Source of the DNA: Pseudoalteromonas sp. S2755
Lineage (GTDB): Bacteria; Pseudomonadota; Gammaproteobacteria; Enterobacterales; Alteromonadaceae
DNA length: 49,957 nucleotides
Direction of reading: 5' to 3'
Assembly (NCBI RefSeq): GCF_005886535.1
Contig: NZ_PNDS01000081.1
Span: forward strand, 1 to 49,957
Part shown: positions 15,414-24,592 of the stretch, in pieces
Position numbering within the stretch: position 1 is the first letter of the stretch
How the letters are laid out: every line of letters starts with the position of its first letter
Program-made: the position numbers and the translations under genes
Notes under the pieces: model-generated
Database searches by the model: none
Told to the model about the DNA's origin: nothing
What the model saw: the letters and a program-made list of their open reading frames with translations, nothing else

Positions 15414-16290
15414 CAAAAGTGACTGCATTGAGCGTGCGCTTAAGAGCGTAGTATCCCAAAAGTTTCAAGCAGCTGAGATAATCGTTGTTGATGATGGGTC
15501 TACAGATGACAGTGTGGACAAGGTGAACGCACTGAATTTAGAGAATTTACGTGTCATTCAACAAGCTAATCAAGGGGTGTCTAGCGCAAGAAACAATGGT
15601 GTTAAACACGCTAAAAGTGACTATGTTGCGTTTCTAGATGCAGACGATGAGTGGTCGCCATTTTTCTTAACCAAGGTTAGCCAGTTGATCCAGCGCTTCC
15701 CCGAAGGTGGTCTTTATGCGACTCGTTATCAAAAAGTGTTAGATAAGCAGAAATACATTGATGCAAAGATAGCGCTAACCTGCTGGGAGCCAGAAGGTTA
15801 TATAATGAATAATTATTTTGAAATTGCTGCAAACGGTGATTTGCCTTTTACCGCATCAAGTATTGTTCTAGATAAGCGTATCTTCACTAGTTTAGACGGC
15901 TTTCCTGAGGGGGAGTGGATGGGTGAAGACCAAAGTTTGTATGTTCAAGTAGCGTTAAACTCAACAATCGTATATACCCCTGCAATAGAAAGCTTTTACT
16001 ATATTGGGGTTACTGATAGTGCTTGTGATAAAGCGCCACCAAGCACAATTTGTCCTTTTGCTGAAAGACTGTTTACAGATATCCATATTGGTAAGGTAGC
16101 TGATCATTCTGCAAAAATGGCAGAAAAATACATTGGTGCACACTTGTGTGATTTAGCAAAAAGAAACATCAAACACCACAGTTATCGACATGCACTAAGG
16201 TTATTAGCACATCCAGCGGCGCGGACTAAATTACTACACTGGGGAATATATAGTTTAATAGCGGGCCCGATGTCTCTAATTTCTAGATAG
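15373..16290 (+). CDS. Family 2 glycosyltransferase
   Basis: GT2 enzyme of 305 residues with VQFSVIIPLYNK, VVDDGSTDDS, the RNNG pattern and the metal-binding DADDEW, the same layout as the GT2 enzyme at 4.4-5.4 kb. The open frame extends 24 codons further upstream, but the ATG at 15373 has a GGAG ribosome site six bases away and starts at the conserved N-terminus, so it is preferred. It overlaps the pyruvyl transferase gene by 41 bases, which implies coupled translation. It probably adds another sugar to the repeat unit. A C-terminal hydrophobic end (YSLIAGPMSLI) may contact the membrane. Confidence 0.85.
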   Translation: MSKVQFSVIIPLYNKSDCIERALKSVVSQKFQAAEIIVVDDGSTDDSVDKVNALNLENLRVIQQANQGVSSARNNGVKHAKSDYVAFLDADDEWSPFFLTKVSQLIQRFPEGGLYATRYQKVLDKQKYIDAKIALTCWEPEGYIMNNYFEIAANGDLPFTASSIVLDKRIFTSLDGFPEGEWMGEDQSLYVQVALNSTIVYTPAIESFYYIGVTDSACDKAPPSTICPFAERLFTDIHIGKVADHSAKMAEKYIGAHLCDLAKRNIKHHSYRHALRLLAHPAARTKLLHWGIYSLIAGPMSLISR

Positions 16291-16309
16291 GGTAGCGTGA
16301 GTGTTGAGC

Positions 16310-16341
16310 AAGTTCATTTTTGACATTCATGCAATGAACTT
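16310..16341. repeat. 9-bp inverted repeat after the GT2 gene
   Basis: AAGTTCATT (16310-16318) and AATGAACTT (16333-16341) form a hairpin with a 14-base loop, 20 bases after the GT2 stop. No T-tract follows, so a terminator role is doubtful. The remaining 230 bases before the next gene show nothing else clear. Confidence 0.35.
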
Positions 16342-16575
16342 CTCAGCTTGCCGTACATTAGTAGTCATGAACCCAACTAAGCGCTAGGCATATTAGCTGT
16401 CAAAGTAGCACAAAGTGAACTGCGCGAACATGAGGTTTTAGTGTAGCCCAGCAAGGCACCCCTTTTTATGGACTTGACGTAAAATTAGCGATTTTTGAGT
16501 TTTTGCCTATGCTTTTGTAACCAATCTGGTTTATTGTAAGACTGTGTGTTCAAACTCTAGCTGGCAAGAGAGGCA

Positions 16576-17967
16576 ATGAAGGTAACCGTAGAAAAGCAAA
16601 CCATAGTGCTGTTATCGTTGTTTATCATCGTGTTCTGGAGTTTGACTTTCTACGCGGTAAAGCTTATTTCTCATTCTATTGTGGTTCAGGAAGTAAGTGA
16701 AAGAATAGAAACTGTTAGGTCTAACATTTCACTCGTCCGCGCCAAAGTTGAAAACGCCATATTTATGGACACCTATCTGGCTGAGAGTTTAGCGACCTTT
16801 GTTACTATCGATCCTGACTTTACAATTGAGCATTGGTCTCATGTGGTTGCTAAAGCCGTTGAAAAATCGACACTTATTCGTCATGTTGGTCTTGCACCAA
16901 ATAATATCATTAGTCATGTCCATCCAGCAGAAGGGAATCGAGCGGCTATCGGTTTTGACTTTCGCACTAACCCTGAACAATTTCGCACCGTTGAAATTGC
17001 CAGAACCTCTCAAAAGGTATTTATCGCGGGTCCATTACAGCTAGTGCAGGGCGGTGAAGCTTTGATAGCGAGGTTTCCTGTGTTTTCAGATTATCCGAGG
17101 AACGAAAACTACTGGGGTGCCATTAGTGTGGTTCTAGACTATCAGAAACTGCTTGAGTACAGCGGTATTAACGAGTTGGACAGCGCTAATGTAGCGATCC
17201 GAGGTCGAGATGGGCTAGGTGAAAAGGGGGATGTCTTTTATGGCAGTGCCACCTTGTTTGGAACACCAGATTTAGTCATTCCAATCAATTTACCGTCTGG
17301 TGAATGGCAGCTTGCGGCTGATTATCAAATTGATGAGAGCACTTATGCAAAGGCAAGGCAACAAGCACAGATTTTGGTTACGGCTGTTGCATCGATATTG
17401 TTTCTCTCGTTATTAGTACTCTATCGAGCGTATCACTTAGCACATACAGCCTCGCTGCAAGATGATTTAACTAAGTTACCCAACCGTCGCTATGCGATTA
17501 GGCAACTCAACACGCTACTTGGTCGTTCAGAGCAACCGTCATTTGTACTGCTTAACTTAGATCTAAATAATTTTAAGCAAGTTAATGATAAGTTTGGTCA
17601 TGAAGTGGGAGATAAACTGTTACTCCATGTCTCGTCAATTTTGATGAACTCAGTGCGAGTGTACGATTTTATCGCACGTTTAGGGGGGGACGAGTTTGTT
17701 ATTATTTTGCACAGAGTATCAGAGGACGCTTTGGTTAACTCAATTATAAAAAATATTAAGGAACAGGTTGAAAAGCAACCGCTACAAGTTGATAGACACA
17801 TTATTCAAATATCGGTGAGTATTGGTTACGCTTTTCCTACAGCAAACCAAGATAGTGTCTCAGGTCTCATGGCGCGAGCCGATCACAGCATGTATTACGA
17901 TAAAAACCTATCACCACGACAACAAAGAGAAAGTGAGATTTTGGAAACAAATCAGGAAACCCATTAG
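16576..17967 (+). CDS. CHASE-GGDEF diguanylate cyclase
   Basis: Membrane-bound diguanylate cyclase of 463 residues that makes cyclic di-GMP from two GTP. Membrane segments lie near 10-32 and 270-290. Between them is a periplasmic CHASE-type sensor (HVGLAPNNIISHVHP, IAGPLQLVQGGEALIARFPVF). The C-terminal GGDEF domain has an intact active-site GGDEF at 370-374 and an inhibitory I-site RVYD (361-364) exactly five residues before it. No EAL domain. Start ATG follows AGAGGC. It sits between the EPS genes and a histidine-kinase gene 44 bp downstream, probably its operon partner. Cyclic di-GMP commonly drives EPS production, so local control of the locus is plausible. Confidence 0.92.
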   Translation: MKVTVEKQTIVLLSLFIIVFWSLTFYAVKLISHSIVVQEVSERIETVRSNISLVRAKVENAIFMDTYLAESLATFVTIDPDFTIEHWSHVVAKAVEKSTLIRHVGLAPNNIISHVHPAEGNRAAIGFDFRTNPEQFRTVEIARTSQKVFIAGPLQLVQGGEALIARFPVFSDYPRNENYWGAISVVLDYQKLLEYSGINELDSANVAIRGRDGLGEKGDVFYGSATLFGTPDLVIPINLPSGEWQLAADYQIDESTYAKARQQAQILVTAVASILFLSLLVLYRAYHLAHTASLQDDLTKLPNRRYAIRQLNTLLGRSEQPSFVLLNLDLNNFKQVNDKFGHEVGDKLLLHVSSILMNSVRVYDFIARLGGDEFVIILHRVSEDALVNSIIKNIKEQVEKQPLQVDRHIIQISVSIGYAFPTANQDSVSGLMARADHSMYYDKNLSPRQQRESEILETNQETH

Positions 17968-18011
17968 AACTATACTAAGCTTACAGAGTATCAATTAAGT
18001 GAGAATGTGCC

Positions 18012-19814
18012 GTGCAGCTAAAGCAGTCAGTTCTATTTTTCAAAATCGCCGCATTGACTTCTGCGATTGTGATCATTTTTGTCAGCTGGTTTTTGTATTA
18101 CGAAGTGAGTCGTAGTGCCCGCCTTACCGCACAACTTACTCAGCTGCAAACCGCTCTACAACGAACTATGGATCAAGAAGAGCATATTCTTATTAGGGCG
18201 CAAAAAGATGATGTTTCTGCCATCCCACAATTAAAGTACAGCTATCAAGATAGCTTTAGTAACTTACTTAACTCTATGGCCAATGAAGCGGCCTTGTTGC
18301 CTTTGCTATTACAACTCGATGAACTGTCAAAAGCCTACTTTGGTAAATTGGATGAACTTATTCGTTTGCATGAGCAGCTCGGCTATGACGAAAATGCAGG
18401 TATTTATGGGGAGTTTAGACGTAGCGCCCATGCCTTGCAGGATCGAATTTCAGGTAAGGCTATACCTCAGTTGGAAATTGCCATATTGGAATTAAGGCGT
18501 CGAGAAAAAGACTTTTTATTAAGAGCTGACTTAAGTTATCTGCAGCAGCATGAGCAACTCGTTATGTATGCTGAGCAACTAATCAAAGATAGTGCGCTTA
18601 GTGAAGAGATAAGCAACTTGCTTAAACGCTATGAAGCGGGTTTTGCAAGCTATGTTACTATTTTGAGAAAGCTAGGTTTGCACGATGGTGAAGGCGTACG
18701 TGCGGAGCTATTCACCGAGAAGCAAAAATTAAGAAGCCAGTTTGAACTGGTATCAATCCGTACCCAAGCCGTAACACAAGAACGTAAAGAAAGTATCATT
18801 TTATATGGTCTTATTTTAATTGTACTGATGAATATTGCTGTGCTTATCTTACTAAACTATCAAAATAGTAAAGTCACACGGCATATACTGGCTATTAATA
18901 AAGTACTCGTAAAAGTCGCTAAGCTTGAAGACTTCAGCTTAAGGGTGAATATTGACGGTAATGATGAGATTGCACAAATTGCTCATCAACTCGATGACCT
19001 ATTAGCATTTATTGAAACTTTGCTTGCGCGCCTAAGCGCAGCACAGCAACGCTTAATCGAAGAAGCCAAAATGGCGAGCTTAGGAAATATGGTAAGTGGC
19101 TTTGCTCATGAGTTAAATACGCCGCTTGGTGTTGCTATTACCAGCCAATCACATTTAAAAGAGCAAGTCGCGACACTAAAATCGCAACTTGAACTTGGTA
19201 AGTTACAGCGTCAAACCTTGACGACACTAATTACTGAGGCAGAAGCAGCGTTATATTTATTAGAAAATAATCTGCATCGTACAGCTTCGCTGGTTGATGA
19301 CTTTAAGCTAGTGGCCGTGAATCGAGAGTTTGAAGAAAAAAGCTCTTTCAACCTTAAGCATTTGGTTAAAAATGTCTTTGATTGCTACCAATCAGAGTTA
19401 AACCATGATGAGTATGCCATTGAGCTCGAAATCCCAGACAATTTAGTGTTGAACAGTTACCCATCCGTGTTTAGTCAAGTTGTTGGTTACAGTATTAATA
19501 ATTGTATCAAGCATGCCAAGATTGACGGGCAAAAGCTCAATATTGTGGTATCTACCGTGTTAATTAATGACTATATCCATTTTTATTTTAAAGATGACGG
19601 CGCGGGAATAGATAAAGAGCTATTACCTGCCATTTTTGAACCTTTTGTTACTTCAAAGCGTTTTTCGGGTGGTACAGGACTGGGCTTGAGCATTGTGTAT
19701 AACTTAGTAACGCAGAAGCTGAAGGGTGAAATCAAAATGCAAAGCCCAGCGCATGGCGGTGCCTGCTTGCATATTATTTTAACCGGAACAGAATTTAATT
19801 TTACAGAAGAGTAA
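18012..19814 (+). CDS. HBM-HAMP sensor histidine kinase
   Basis: A 600-residue membrane kinase. The first membrane segment is near residues 10-30 and the second near 262-282. The periplasmic helical part between them has the ELRRREKDFLLRADLSYL signature of helical bimodular (HBM) sensors. HAMP follows, then HisKA with the H-box FAHELNTPLG (phospho-accepting His366). The HATPase_c domain has NNCIKHA, DDGAGID and GGTGLGLSIV. No receiver domain is attached. The start is a GTG. The kinase is likely co-transcribed with the diguanylate cyclase. Its partner regulator is not adjacent; the sigma-54 response regulator at 6.9-8.3 kb, which has no adjacent kinase, is a candidate. That pairing is inference. 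Confidence 0.9.
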   Translation: MQLKQSVLFFKIAALTSAIVIIFVSWFLYYEVSRSARLTAQLTQLQTALQRTMDQEEHILIRAQKDDVSAIPQLKYSYQDSFSNLLNSMANEAALLPLLLQLDELSKAYFGKLDELIRLHEQLGYDENAGIYGEFRRSAHALQDRISGKAIPQLEIAILELRRREKDFLLRADLSYLQQHEQLVMYAEQLIKDSALSEEISNLLKRYEAGFASYVTILRKLGLHDGEGVRAELFTEKQKLRSQFELVSIRTQAVTQERKESIILYGLILIVLMNIAVLILLNYQNSKVTRHILAINKVLVKVAKLEDFSLRVNIDGNDEIAQIAHQLDDLLAFIETLLARLSAAQQRLIEEAKMASLGNMVSGFAHELNTPLGVAITSQSHLKEQVATLKSQLELGKLQRQTLTTLITEAEAALYLLENNLHRTASLVDDFKLVAVNREFEEKSSFNLKHLVKNVFDCYQSELNHDEYAIELEIPDNLVLNSYPSVFSQVVGYSINNCIKHAKIDGQKLNIVVSTVLINDYIHFYFKDDGAGIDKELLPAIFEPFVTSKRFSGGTGLGLSIVYNLVTQKLKGEIKMQSPAHGGACLHIILTGTEFNFTEE

Positions 19815-19904
19815 CCTGAGGGCGGAATAACAACTCGCTCTCTAGCGGCCATTATTTCTGAGACCAATTTGCTTCTCTAGATACAGCTTATGCAAGTGAA
19901 ATAA

Positions 19905-19934
19905 AAAACCAGCATGATTGAGCATGCTGGTTTT
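19905..19934. terminator. Bidirectional terminator between convergent genes
   Basis: A perfect 12-bp stem (AAAACCAGCATG at 19905-19916, CATGCTGGTTTT at 19923-19934) with a six-base loop. It has A residues on the left and T residues on the right, so it works on both strands. It lies between the kinase and the DUF885 gene. Confidence 0.93.
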
Positions 19935-19958
19935 CATTAAGTATATTGATAGTAGGAG

Positions 19959-21791
19959 TTAGCCTTTTTTGCTCGCTACCCACTCATTAACAAATGATTC
20001 AAGCACGTTTAGTGGAACCGGGCCATTTTTCAGTACGACGTCGTGGAACTCACGAATATCAAACTTATCACCCAGCTCTTTTTTAGCGGCTTCGCGAAGT
20101 TCTAGGATCTTCAACATCCCCACTTTGTATGCTGTCGCCTGTGAAGGCATAACAATATGGCGCTCTACCATCTTCACAGCGTCTGACTTAGCGTTGGGTG
20201 TGTTGTTTACGTAGTAATCAATACCTTCTTGACGTGTCCACTTCATTGTGTGGATCCCCGTATCTACCACTAAGCGGCACGCACGCCATAATTCCATCGC
20301 TAAGCGACCAAAATCTGAATAGGGGTCTTCGTATAAACCCATTTCTTTTGGTACAAGCTCAGAATATAAGCCCCAACCTTCGATGTATGCAGTGTAGCCA
20401 CCAAACTTACGGAATTTAGGCATATCTTCTAGCTCTTGAGCAATCGCGATCTGCATGTGGTGACCAGGAATACCTTCATGATAAGCCAAGGCTTCCATTT
20501 GGTAAGTCGGCATGGCTTCCATATCGTAAAGGTTTGCATAGTAAACACCTGGACGTGAGCCGTCAGGTGCGGGTTGCTGGTAGAAAGCTTTACCGGCTGA
20601 TTTTTCGCGGAATGCCTCTACGCGTTTTACTATCATGTCTGCTTTTGGCTTAACGATAAACAACTCATCCAAGCGTGACTTCATATTATCGATCATCGCT
20701 TTCGCTTCGGCCAAATATTGTGCCTTACCCGCTTCTGTATTTGGAAGGTAGAACTGCTTGTCGGTTCTCATAAACTCCATAAAGGCTTTTAAATCGCCTT
20801 TGAAGCCCACTTTTTCTTTGATTGCTCGCATTTCGTCATGAATACGTGCCACTTCAGATAAACCGATTTCGTGAATTTCTTCGGCGCTTAGTGCTGTGGT
20901 TGTCGTGCGGGCTAGAGCGTTATTATAAAATTTCTCGCCATTAGGGAATTTCCATGCACCGTCACGCTTGTCTGCTTTTTTCTCAAGTTTATGTAGGTAA
21001 CCAATCAGCTTGTTATAAGCAGGTTTCACTGCTGTTGTTAGCGCGTCTGTTGCTTCTTTTACCAGCGCCGATTTCTCGTCTTCACTGATTTCAAGAGTTG
21101 CTACTTTGCGTTTGAAATCCGCCAGTAATGTTGAGTCGTCACCTGCTGCAAATGGCGCACCTTTGATGATATTTTCACTTGACTCAATGACGTGAGGGAA
21201 AACGAATTTCGGTGCAATAATACCTTTATCTGCACGCGCTTTTAAGTCAACGATGAGCTGGTCAAATACAGCCGGTACGCCGTTTAAACGTGAGATATAG
21301 GCTTTGGCATCTTTCACATCGGTAATTTGATGCTGGTTGATTAAAAATGCAGGCACCATTGAGTGTGTACCATACATCTGATTTACCGGATAAGAATGGT
21401 AACGCCATTTAAAGTCTGCAATGGTGTTTTCAAGACCTTGCTTGAATAAGTCGTAGCTCACTTGCGTATTGGCATCTAGCTTACTGCGATCAATTTCATT
21501 AAGCGCAGCTAAGTCTTGTTTCGCCAGCTCAAGATCTTCAAGTTGGCGCGCTTCGCTGCCGTCATCCCACTTGTCGTAGTCTTGTTTGATACCCATATAA
21601 GTTTGGTAAACTGGGCTACGCATTACGCCACGGGTAAACGACGCTTCAAAAAGTGCGTTCGCCTTTTCAACTTCACTTTTTACGACTTGTTGTTCAGCTT
21701 TTTGAGCTGGTGCTGGAGCGTGTGTGGTTTGTTGACAGCCAGCAAAAAGCGCGACGCTTACCGCTGCTGCTAAAATGGTTAATTTACGCAT
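19959..21791 (-). CDS. DUF885 family lipoprotein (putative metallopeptidase)
   Basis: A 610-residue exported protein. The signal peptide MRKLTILAAAVSVALFAGC ends in a lipobox. A large alpha-helical DUF885 domain fills the rest, including the zinc-peptidase-like motif EGIPGHHMQIAI (HExxH-like arrangement) and a following EGWGLYSE with a second glutamate. The family is related to thermolysin-clan carboxypeptidases, but substrates are mostly unknown. The frame is open 29 codons further upstream; I chose the ATG at 21791 because it begins the signal peptide and has AAAGGG nearby. It precedes the convergent terminator. It lies after hemW on the same strand, with an 80-bp gap that can hold its own promoter. 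Confidence 0.85.
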   Translation of the reverse strand: MRKLTILAAAVSVALFAGCQQTTHAPAPAQKAEQQVVKSEVEKANALFEASFTRGVMRSPVYQTYMGIKQDYDKWDDGSEARQLEDLELAKQDLAALNEIDRSKLDANTQVSYDLFKQGLENTIADFKWRYHSYPVNQMYGTHSMVPAFLINQHQITDVKDAKAYISRLNGVPAVFDQLIVDLKARADKGIIAPKFVFPHVIESSENIIKGAPFAAGDDSTLLADFKRKVATLEISEDEKSALVKEATDALTTAVKPAYNKLIGYLHKLEKKADKRDGAWKFPNGEKFYNNALARTTTTALSAEEIHEIGLSEVARIHDEMRAIKEKVGFKGDLKAFMEFMRTDKQFYLPNTEAGKAQYLAEAKAMIDNMKSRLDELFIVKPKADMIVKRVEAFREKSAGKAFYQQPAPDGSRPGVYYANLYDMEAMPTYQMEALAYHEGIPGHHMQIAIAQELEDMPKFRKFGGYTAYIEGWGLYSELVPKEMGLYEDPYSDFGRLAMELWRACRLVVDTGIHTMKWTRQEGIDYYVNNTPNAKSDAVKMVERHIVMPSQATAYKVGMLKILELREAAKKELGDKFDIREFHDVVLKNGPVPLNVLESFVNEWVASKKG

Positions 21792-21870
21792 TTTATACCC
21801 TTTTATTATATGTTGCCGAATGGCGGTTTTCATGCGGGTTGCAGTGAATATTACCCGCATAATTTCTATA

Positions 21871-23007
21871 TTAAACAAATAACTCTAGCAGATCATTGAG
21901 GTATCGGTGGCCTTTATTTGTCACTAGCCATGAATCATTGGTTTCCTCAATCAAACCCTTATCTACGGCCTCAGCAATTTGCGTCGCAATAGCGCTAAGT
22001 TCAAGGCCAGTGTAGTCAATAAACTGTTGTTTTGATGCGGCAGTTTTTAAACGGAATACATTCATAAAAAACTCAAATGGCCTGTCATCGCTTGCAACAT
22101 GCCACTGCTCATATAAATAGGGTTTACTCAGATCCATATAGCCGCGAGGATGCTTTACCTTTACGGTTCTTAGGATCTGTTGCTGCTCAGGCAAAGTGAT
22201 TTTGCCATGCGCCCCACAGCCGATCCCGAGGTAATCGCCAAATTGCCAATAATTCAAGTTATGTCGGCATTGAAATCCCGCTTTGGCATAGCCTGAGATC
22301 TCATATTGCTGGTAGCCGTGCTCCGCAAGTAGTGCCTGACCTTGTTCTTGGATGTCCCACAGTGTTTCATCCTCAGGTAAAACCGGAGGCTTAGAGGCAA
22401 ACTGCGTATTTGGTTCAATGGTTAATTGATACCAAGAAAGGTGTGGCGGTGCCATTGCAATGGCTTTTTCTAAATCACTTAAGGCATCGCTAACAGATTG
22501 ATTGGGAAGACCATGCATCAAATCAAGATTAAAGCTGTTTAACCCTGCTTGATGGGCTTCTTGTGCTGCGTTTAGCGCTTCTTGCTCGCCATGAATACGA
22601 CCAAGTTGAGTGAGCTTTTCCTGTTGTAAGCTTTGCACACCTATCGAAATACGATTGATGCCAGCCTCGACATAATGTTTAAAACGATCTGTTTCAACTG
22701 TACCTGGATTTGCTTCTAAAGTGACTTCAATGTCATCCTCAAAACCAATTAGCGCCTCGATTTCAGTGAGCAAATAGTGGTACGCTTCACCTGAAAGCAG
22801 GCTAGGGGTGCCACCGCCAATAAAAATACTACTGAGTTTACGGCCCTGAACATAGTGAAGATCGGCTTTGATATCGTGGAGTAAATGTTGAATATATTCC
22901 GTTTCAGGAATATCGCCTTTTTTACCATGGCTGTTGAAATCACAGTAAGGACACTTTTGCACGCACCAAGGTACGTGCACATAAAGACTTAATGGAGGTA
23001 GTTTCAC
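21871..23007 (-). CDS. hemW: HemW, heme chaperone / radical SAM protein
   Basis: Radical SAM protein of 378 residues, the same length as E. coli HemW. The cluster-binding motif CVQKCPYC (Cys15, Cys19, Cys22) is followed by [28 protein letters not shown] and a C-terminal winged-helix-like part complete it. HemW was long mis-annotated as an oxygen-independent coproporphyrinogen oxidase; it binds heme and hands it to target proteins. The start is a GTG overlapping the rdgB stop codon (GTGA), so translation is coupled with rdgB, as in many gammaproteobacteria. Confidence 0.93.
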   Translation of the reverse strand: MKLPPLSLYVHVPWCVQKCPYCDFNSHGKKGDIPETEYIQHLLHDIKADLHYVQGRKLSSIFIGGGTPSLLSGEAYHYLLTEIEALIGFEDDIEVTLEANPGTVETDRFKHYVEAGINRISIGVQSLQQEKLTQLGRIHGEQEALNAAQEAHQAGLNSFNLDLMHGLPNQSVSDALSDLEKAIAMAPPHLSWYQLTIEPNTQFASKPPVLPEDETLWDIQEQGQALLAEHGYQQYEISGYAKAGFQCRHNLNYWQFGDYLGIGCGAHGKITLPEQQQILRTVKVKHPRGYMDLSKPYLYEQWHVASDDRPFEFFMNVFRLKTAASKQQFIDYTGLELSAIATQIAEAVDKGLIEETNDSWLVTNKGHRYLNDLLELFV

Positions 23008-23597
23008 GCGAGGCCTTGAAAGTGACTGACGAGTTGTTTAAGTGCCTGTCCTCTATGGCTGATTGCGTTTTTTTCTTCCTTGGTTAGCTCTGCTGATGTA
23101 CAGTCTAAACCTTGTACCTTAAAGATTGGATCGTATCCAAACCCTTCTCGGCCTTGTTGTGTTGTGGTGATTTCACCTTCCCAACTTGCCTGACAAATAA
23201 TCGGCGTTGGGTCGTCAGCGTGGCGCATATAAACTAAAACACACCAAAAACGGGCGCTGCGCTCAATTTGTTCACCAAGCGCTGCGAGTAAGTGATCAAT
23301 ATTTTTTTGGTCATCGGCGTTTGCGCCTGCATAACGCGCGGAATATACTCCAGGAGCGCCGTTTAAGGCGTCTACCTCAAGCCCTGAGTCATCGGCAATG
23401 GCAGGTAAGCCAGAAATCTTAGCAGCATGACGCGCCTTGATAATAGCGTTTTCCACAAAGGTCGTGCCGGTTTCTGCAACCTCAGGCACGTCGAAATCAC
23501 TTTGCGGTAATACCTCAATGTCATACTGGTTTAGCATCGCGCTAAGCTCTTTGACTTTACCTTGGTTGCCCGTGGCAAGTACCACTTTATTTGCCAT
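23004..23597 (-). CDS. rdgB: RdgB, XTP/dITP diphosphatase
   Basis: Non-canonical purine NTP pyrophosphatase of 197 residues, equal in length to the E. coli enzyme. It removes XTP, ITP and dITP from the nucleotide pool. Motifs: [13 protein letters not shown] near the start (substrate loop), [23 protein letters not shown], and EGFGYDPIF near residue 145. All residues expected for metal and base binding appear to be present. It lies in the block DUF4426-rdgB-hemW and overlaps hemW by four bases. Confidence 0.95.
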   Translation of the reverse strand: MANKVVLATGNQGKVKELSAMLNQYDIEVLPQSDFDVPEVAETGTTFVENAIIKARHAAKISGLPAIADDSGLEVDALNGAPGVYSARYAGANADDQKNIDHLLAALGEQIERSARFWCVLVYMRHADDPTPIICQASWEGEITTTQQGREGFGYDPIFKVQGLDCTSAELTKEEKNAISHRGQALKQLVSHFQGLA

Positions 23598-23604
23598 ATT
23601 TTCT

Positions 23605-24039
23605 CTACTCTACATAAAACTTTTGTGAGAACGTGAGTTTGCGGCTTTGCTTACCTTCACTGATCTCAATGTCGAAACGAAAAATATCTTCATTGTCGTA
23701 ATCTAATTGGGCGAGGTAGTATATCGCCTCACCTTCTACGACTTCTTTAAACTCTAGCTGTACGGTTTTACCAAGTAAGTTTTTGGCGCTACCTGCAACG
23801 CGTGCCTTAACTGCGGGTTTTCCTGGCTTGTCGGCCAAAACCGAGATATTCACAATTGCTTTTTTGCCGCTACGAATTAAGCCATACGCTTTTGCAATTG
23901 TAGGCTGAACAAAGGTAGACGGGAAGGCGATATAATGCACTTCCCAAGGACCTAAGTCTTTAAATTGACCGCCTTGCTCATCTTGAGCGAACACGCTTGG
24001 TGCAAGCAGCATCATTAACGCAATAATAAATGGTTTCAT
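23605..24039 (-). CDS. DUF4426 exported protein
   Basis: A small periplasmic protein of 144 residues with a cleavable signal peptide ([19 protein letters not shown]). The mature part is beta-rich: [35 protein letters not shown] and [10 protein letters not shown]. This matches the DUF4426 family, common in Vibrio, Shewanella and Pseudoalteromonas. Its gene usually sits between yggT and rdgB, as here. Function unknown. It lies 10 bp after yggT and 7 bp before rdgB, so the block is one transcript. Confidence 0.8.
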   Translation of the reverse strand: MKPFIIALMMLLAPSVFAQDEQGGQFKDLGPWEVHYIAFPSTFVQPTIAKAYGLIRSGKKAIVNISVLADKPGKPAVKARVAGSAKNLLGKTVQLEFKEVVEGEAIYYLAQLDYDNEDIFRFDIEISEGKQSRKLTFSQKFYVE

Positions 24040-24049
24040 TGGGGCGCTC

Positions 24050-24583
24050 CTATCTCAGTAAATCCATCATTAGAATTTGCAAAAATTGCATACCGATAAT
24101 TAGGACTAAAATAGATAAGTCCAGTCCGCCTAACGGTGGGATTACTTTACGAATAGGTCTTAGCATCGGCTCAGTTAATTGCTCAAACACTGCGGCAACT
24201 GGATTGTAGCCTTGCGCTACCCAACTTAAGATGGCGCGAATAATAAGGATCCAGAACACCAGACTAAATGCTTCTTTTACTACTGTAATTGCCCCACCAA
24301 CCAGCGCACCTAACGCGTCAAAGTAACCACCGAATAACGCCATCAGCGTCGTCATTTTGGCAAAGCCAATAATGAATGCCAGCACCAAAGAGGCAAGATC
24401 TAAACCGCCCACACCCGGAATGATTTTTCTCAGCGGGTTCACGGCAAAAGAGGTTGCTTTAACAACCGCTTGGCTTAGCGGGTTATAAAAGTCCGCTTTG
24501 ACAAGCTGCAACCAGAATCGTAGTAATACGACCATTAAAAATAGATCAAATACGATCCCGACTAAAAATTGCATGGCATTCAT
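24050..24583 (-). CDS. yggT: YggT family membrane protein
   Basis: A 177-residue inner-membrane protein with two copies of the YggT unit. Each copy has a hydrophobic helix, a conserved polar segment (VVLLRFWLQLVKADFYNPLSQ; IIRAILSWVAQGYNPVA) and a proline/glycine-rich IRKVIPPLGGLDLS or LRKIIPGVGGLDLA motif. YggT proteins have been linked to osmotic tolerance and to cell-envelope or chloroplast division relatives, but the molecular role is not settled. The gene lies 9 bp after proC in a conserved yggS-proC-yggT order. Confidence 0.9.
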   Translation of the reverse strand: MNAMQFLVGIVFDLFLMVVLLRFWLQLVKADFYNPLSQAVVKATSFAVNPLRKIIPGVGGLDLASLVLAFIIGFAKMTTLMALFGGYFDALGALVGGAITVVKEAFSLVFWILIIRAILSWVAQGYNPVAAVFEQLTEPMLRPIRKVIPPLGGLDLSILVLIIGMQFLQILMMDLLR

Positions 24584-24592
24584 TGGTCACCT

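Noticed and set aside
19959..21878. Longer start for the DUF885 gene at 21878
   Set aside because: The extra 29 codons lack a ribosome site and precede a clear lipoprotein signal peptide, so ATG at 21791 is preferred.
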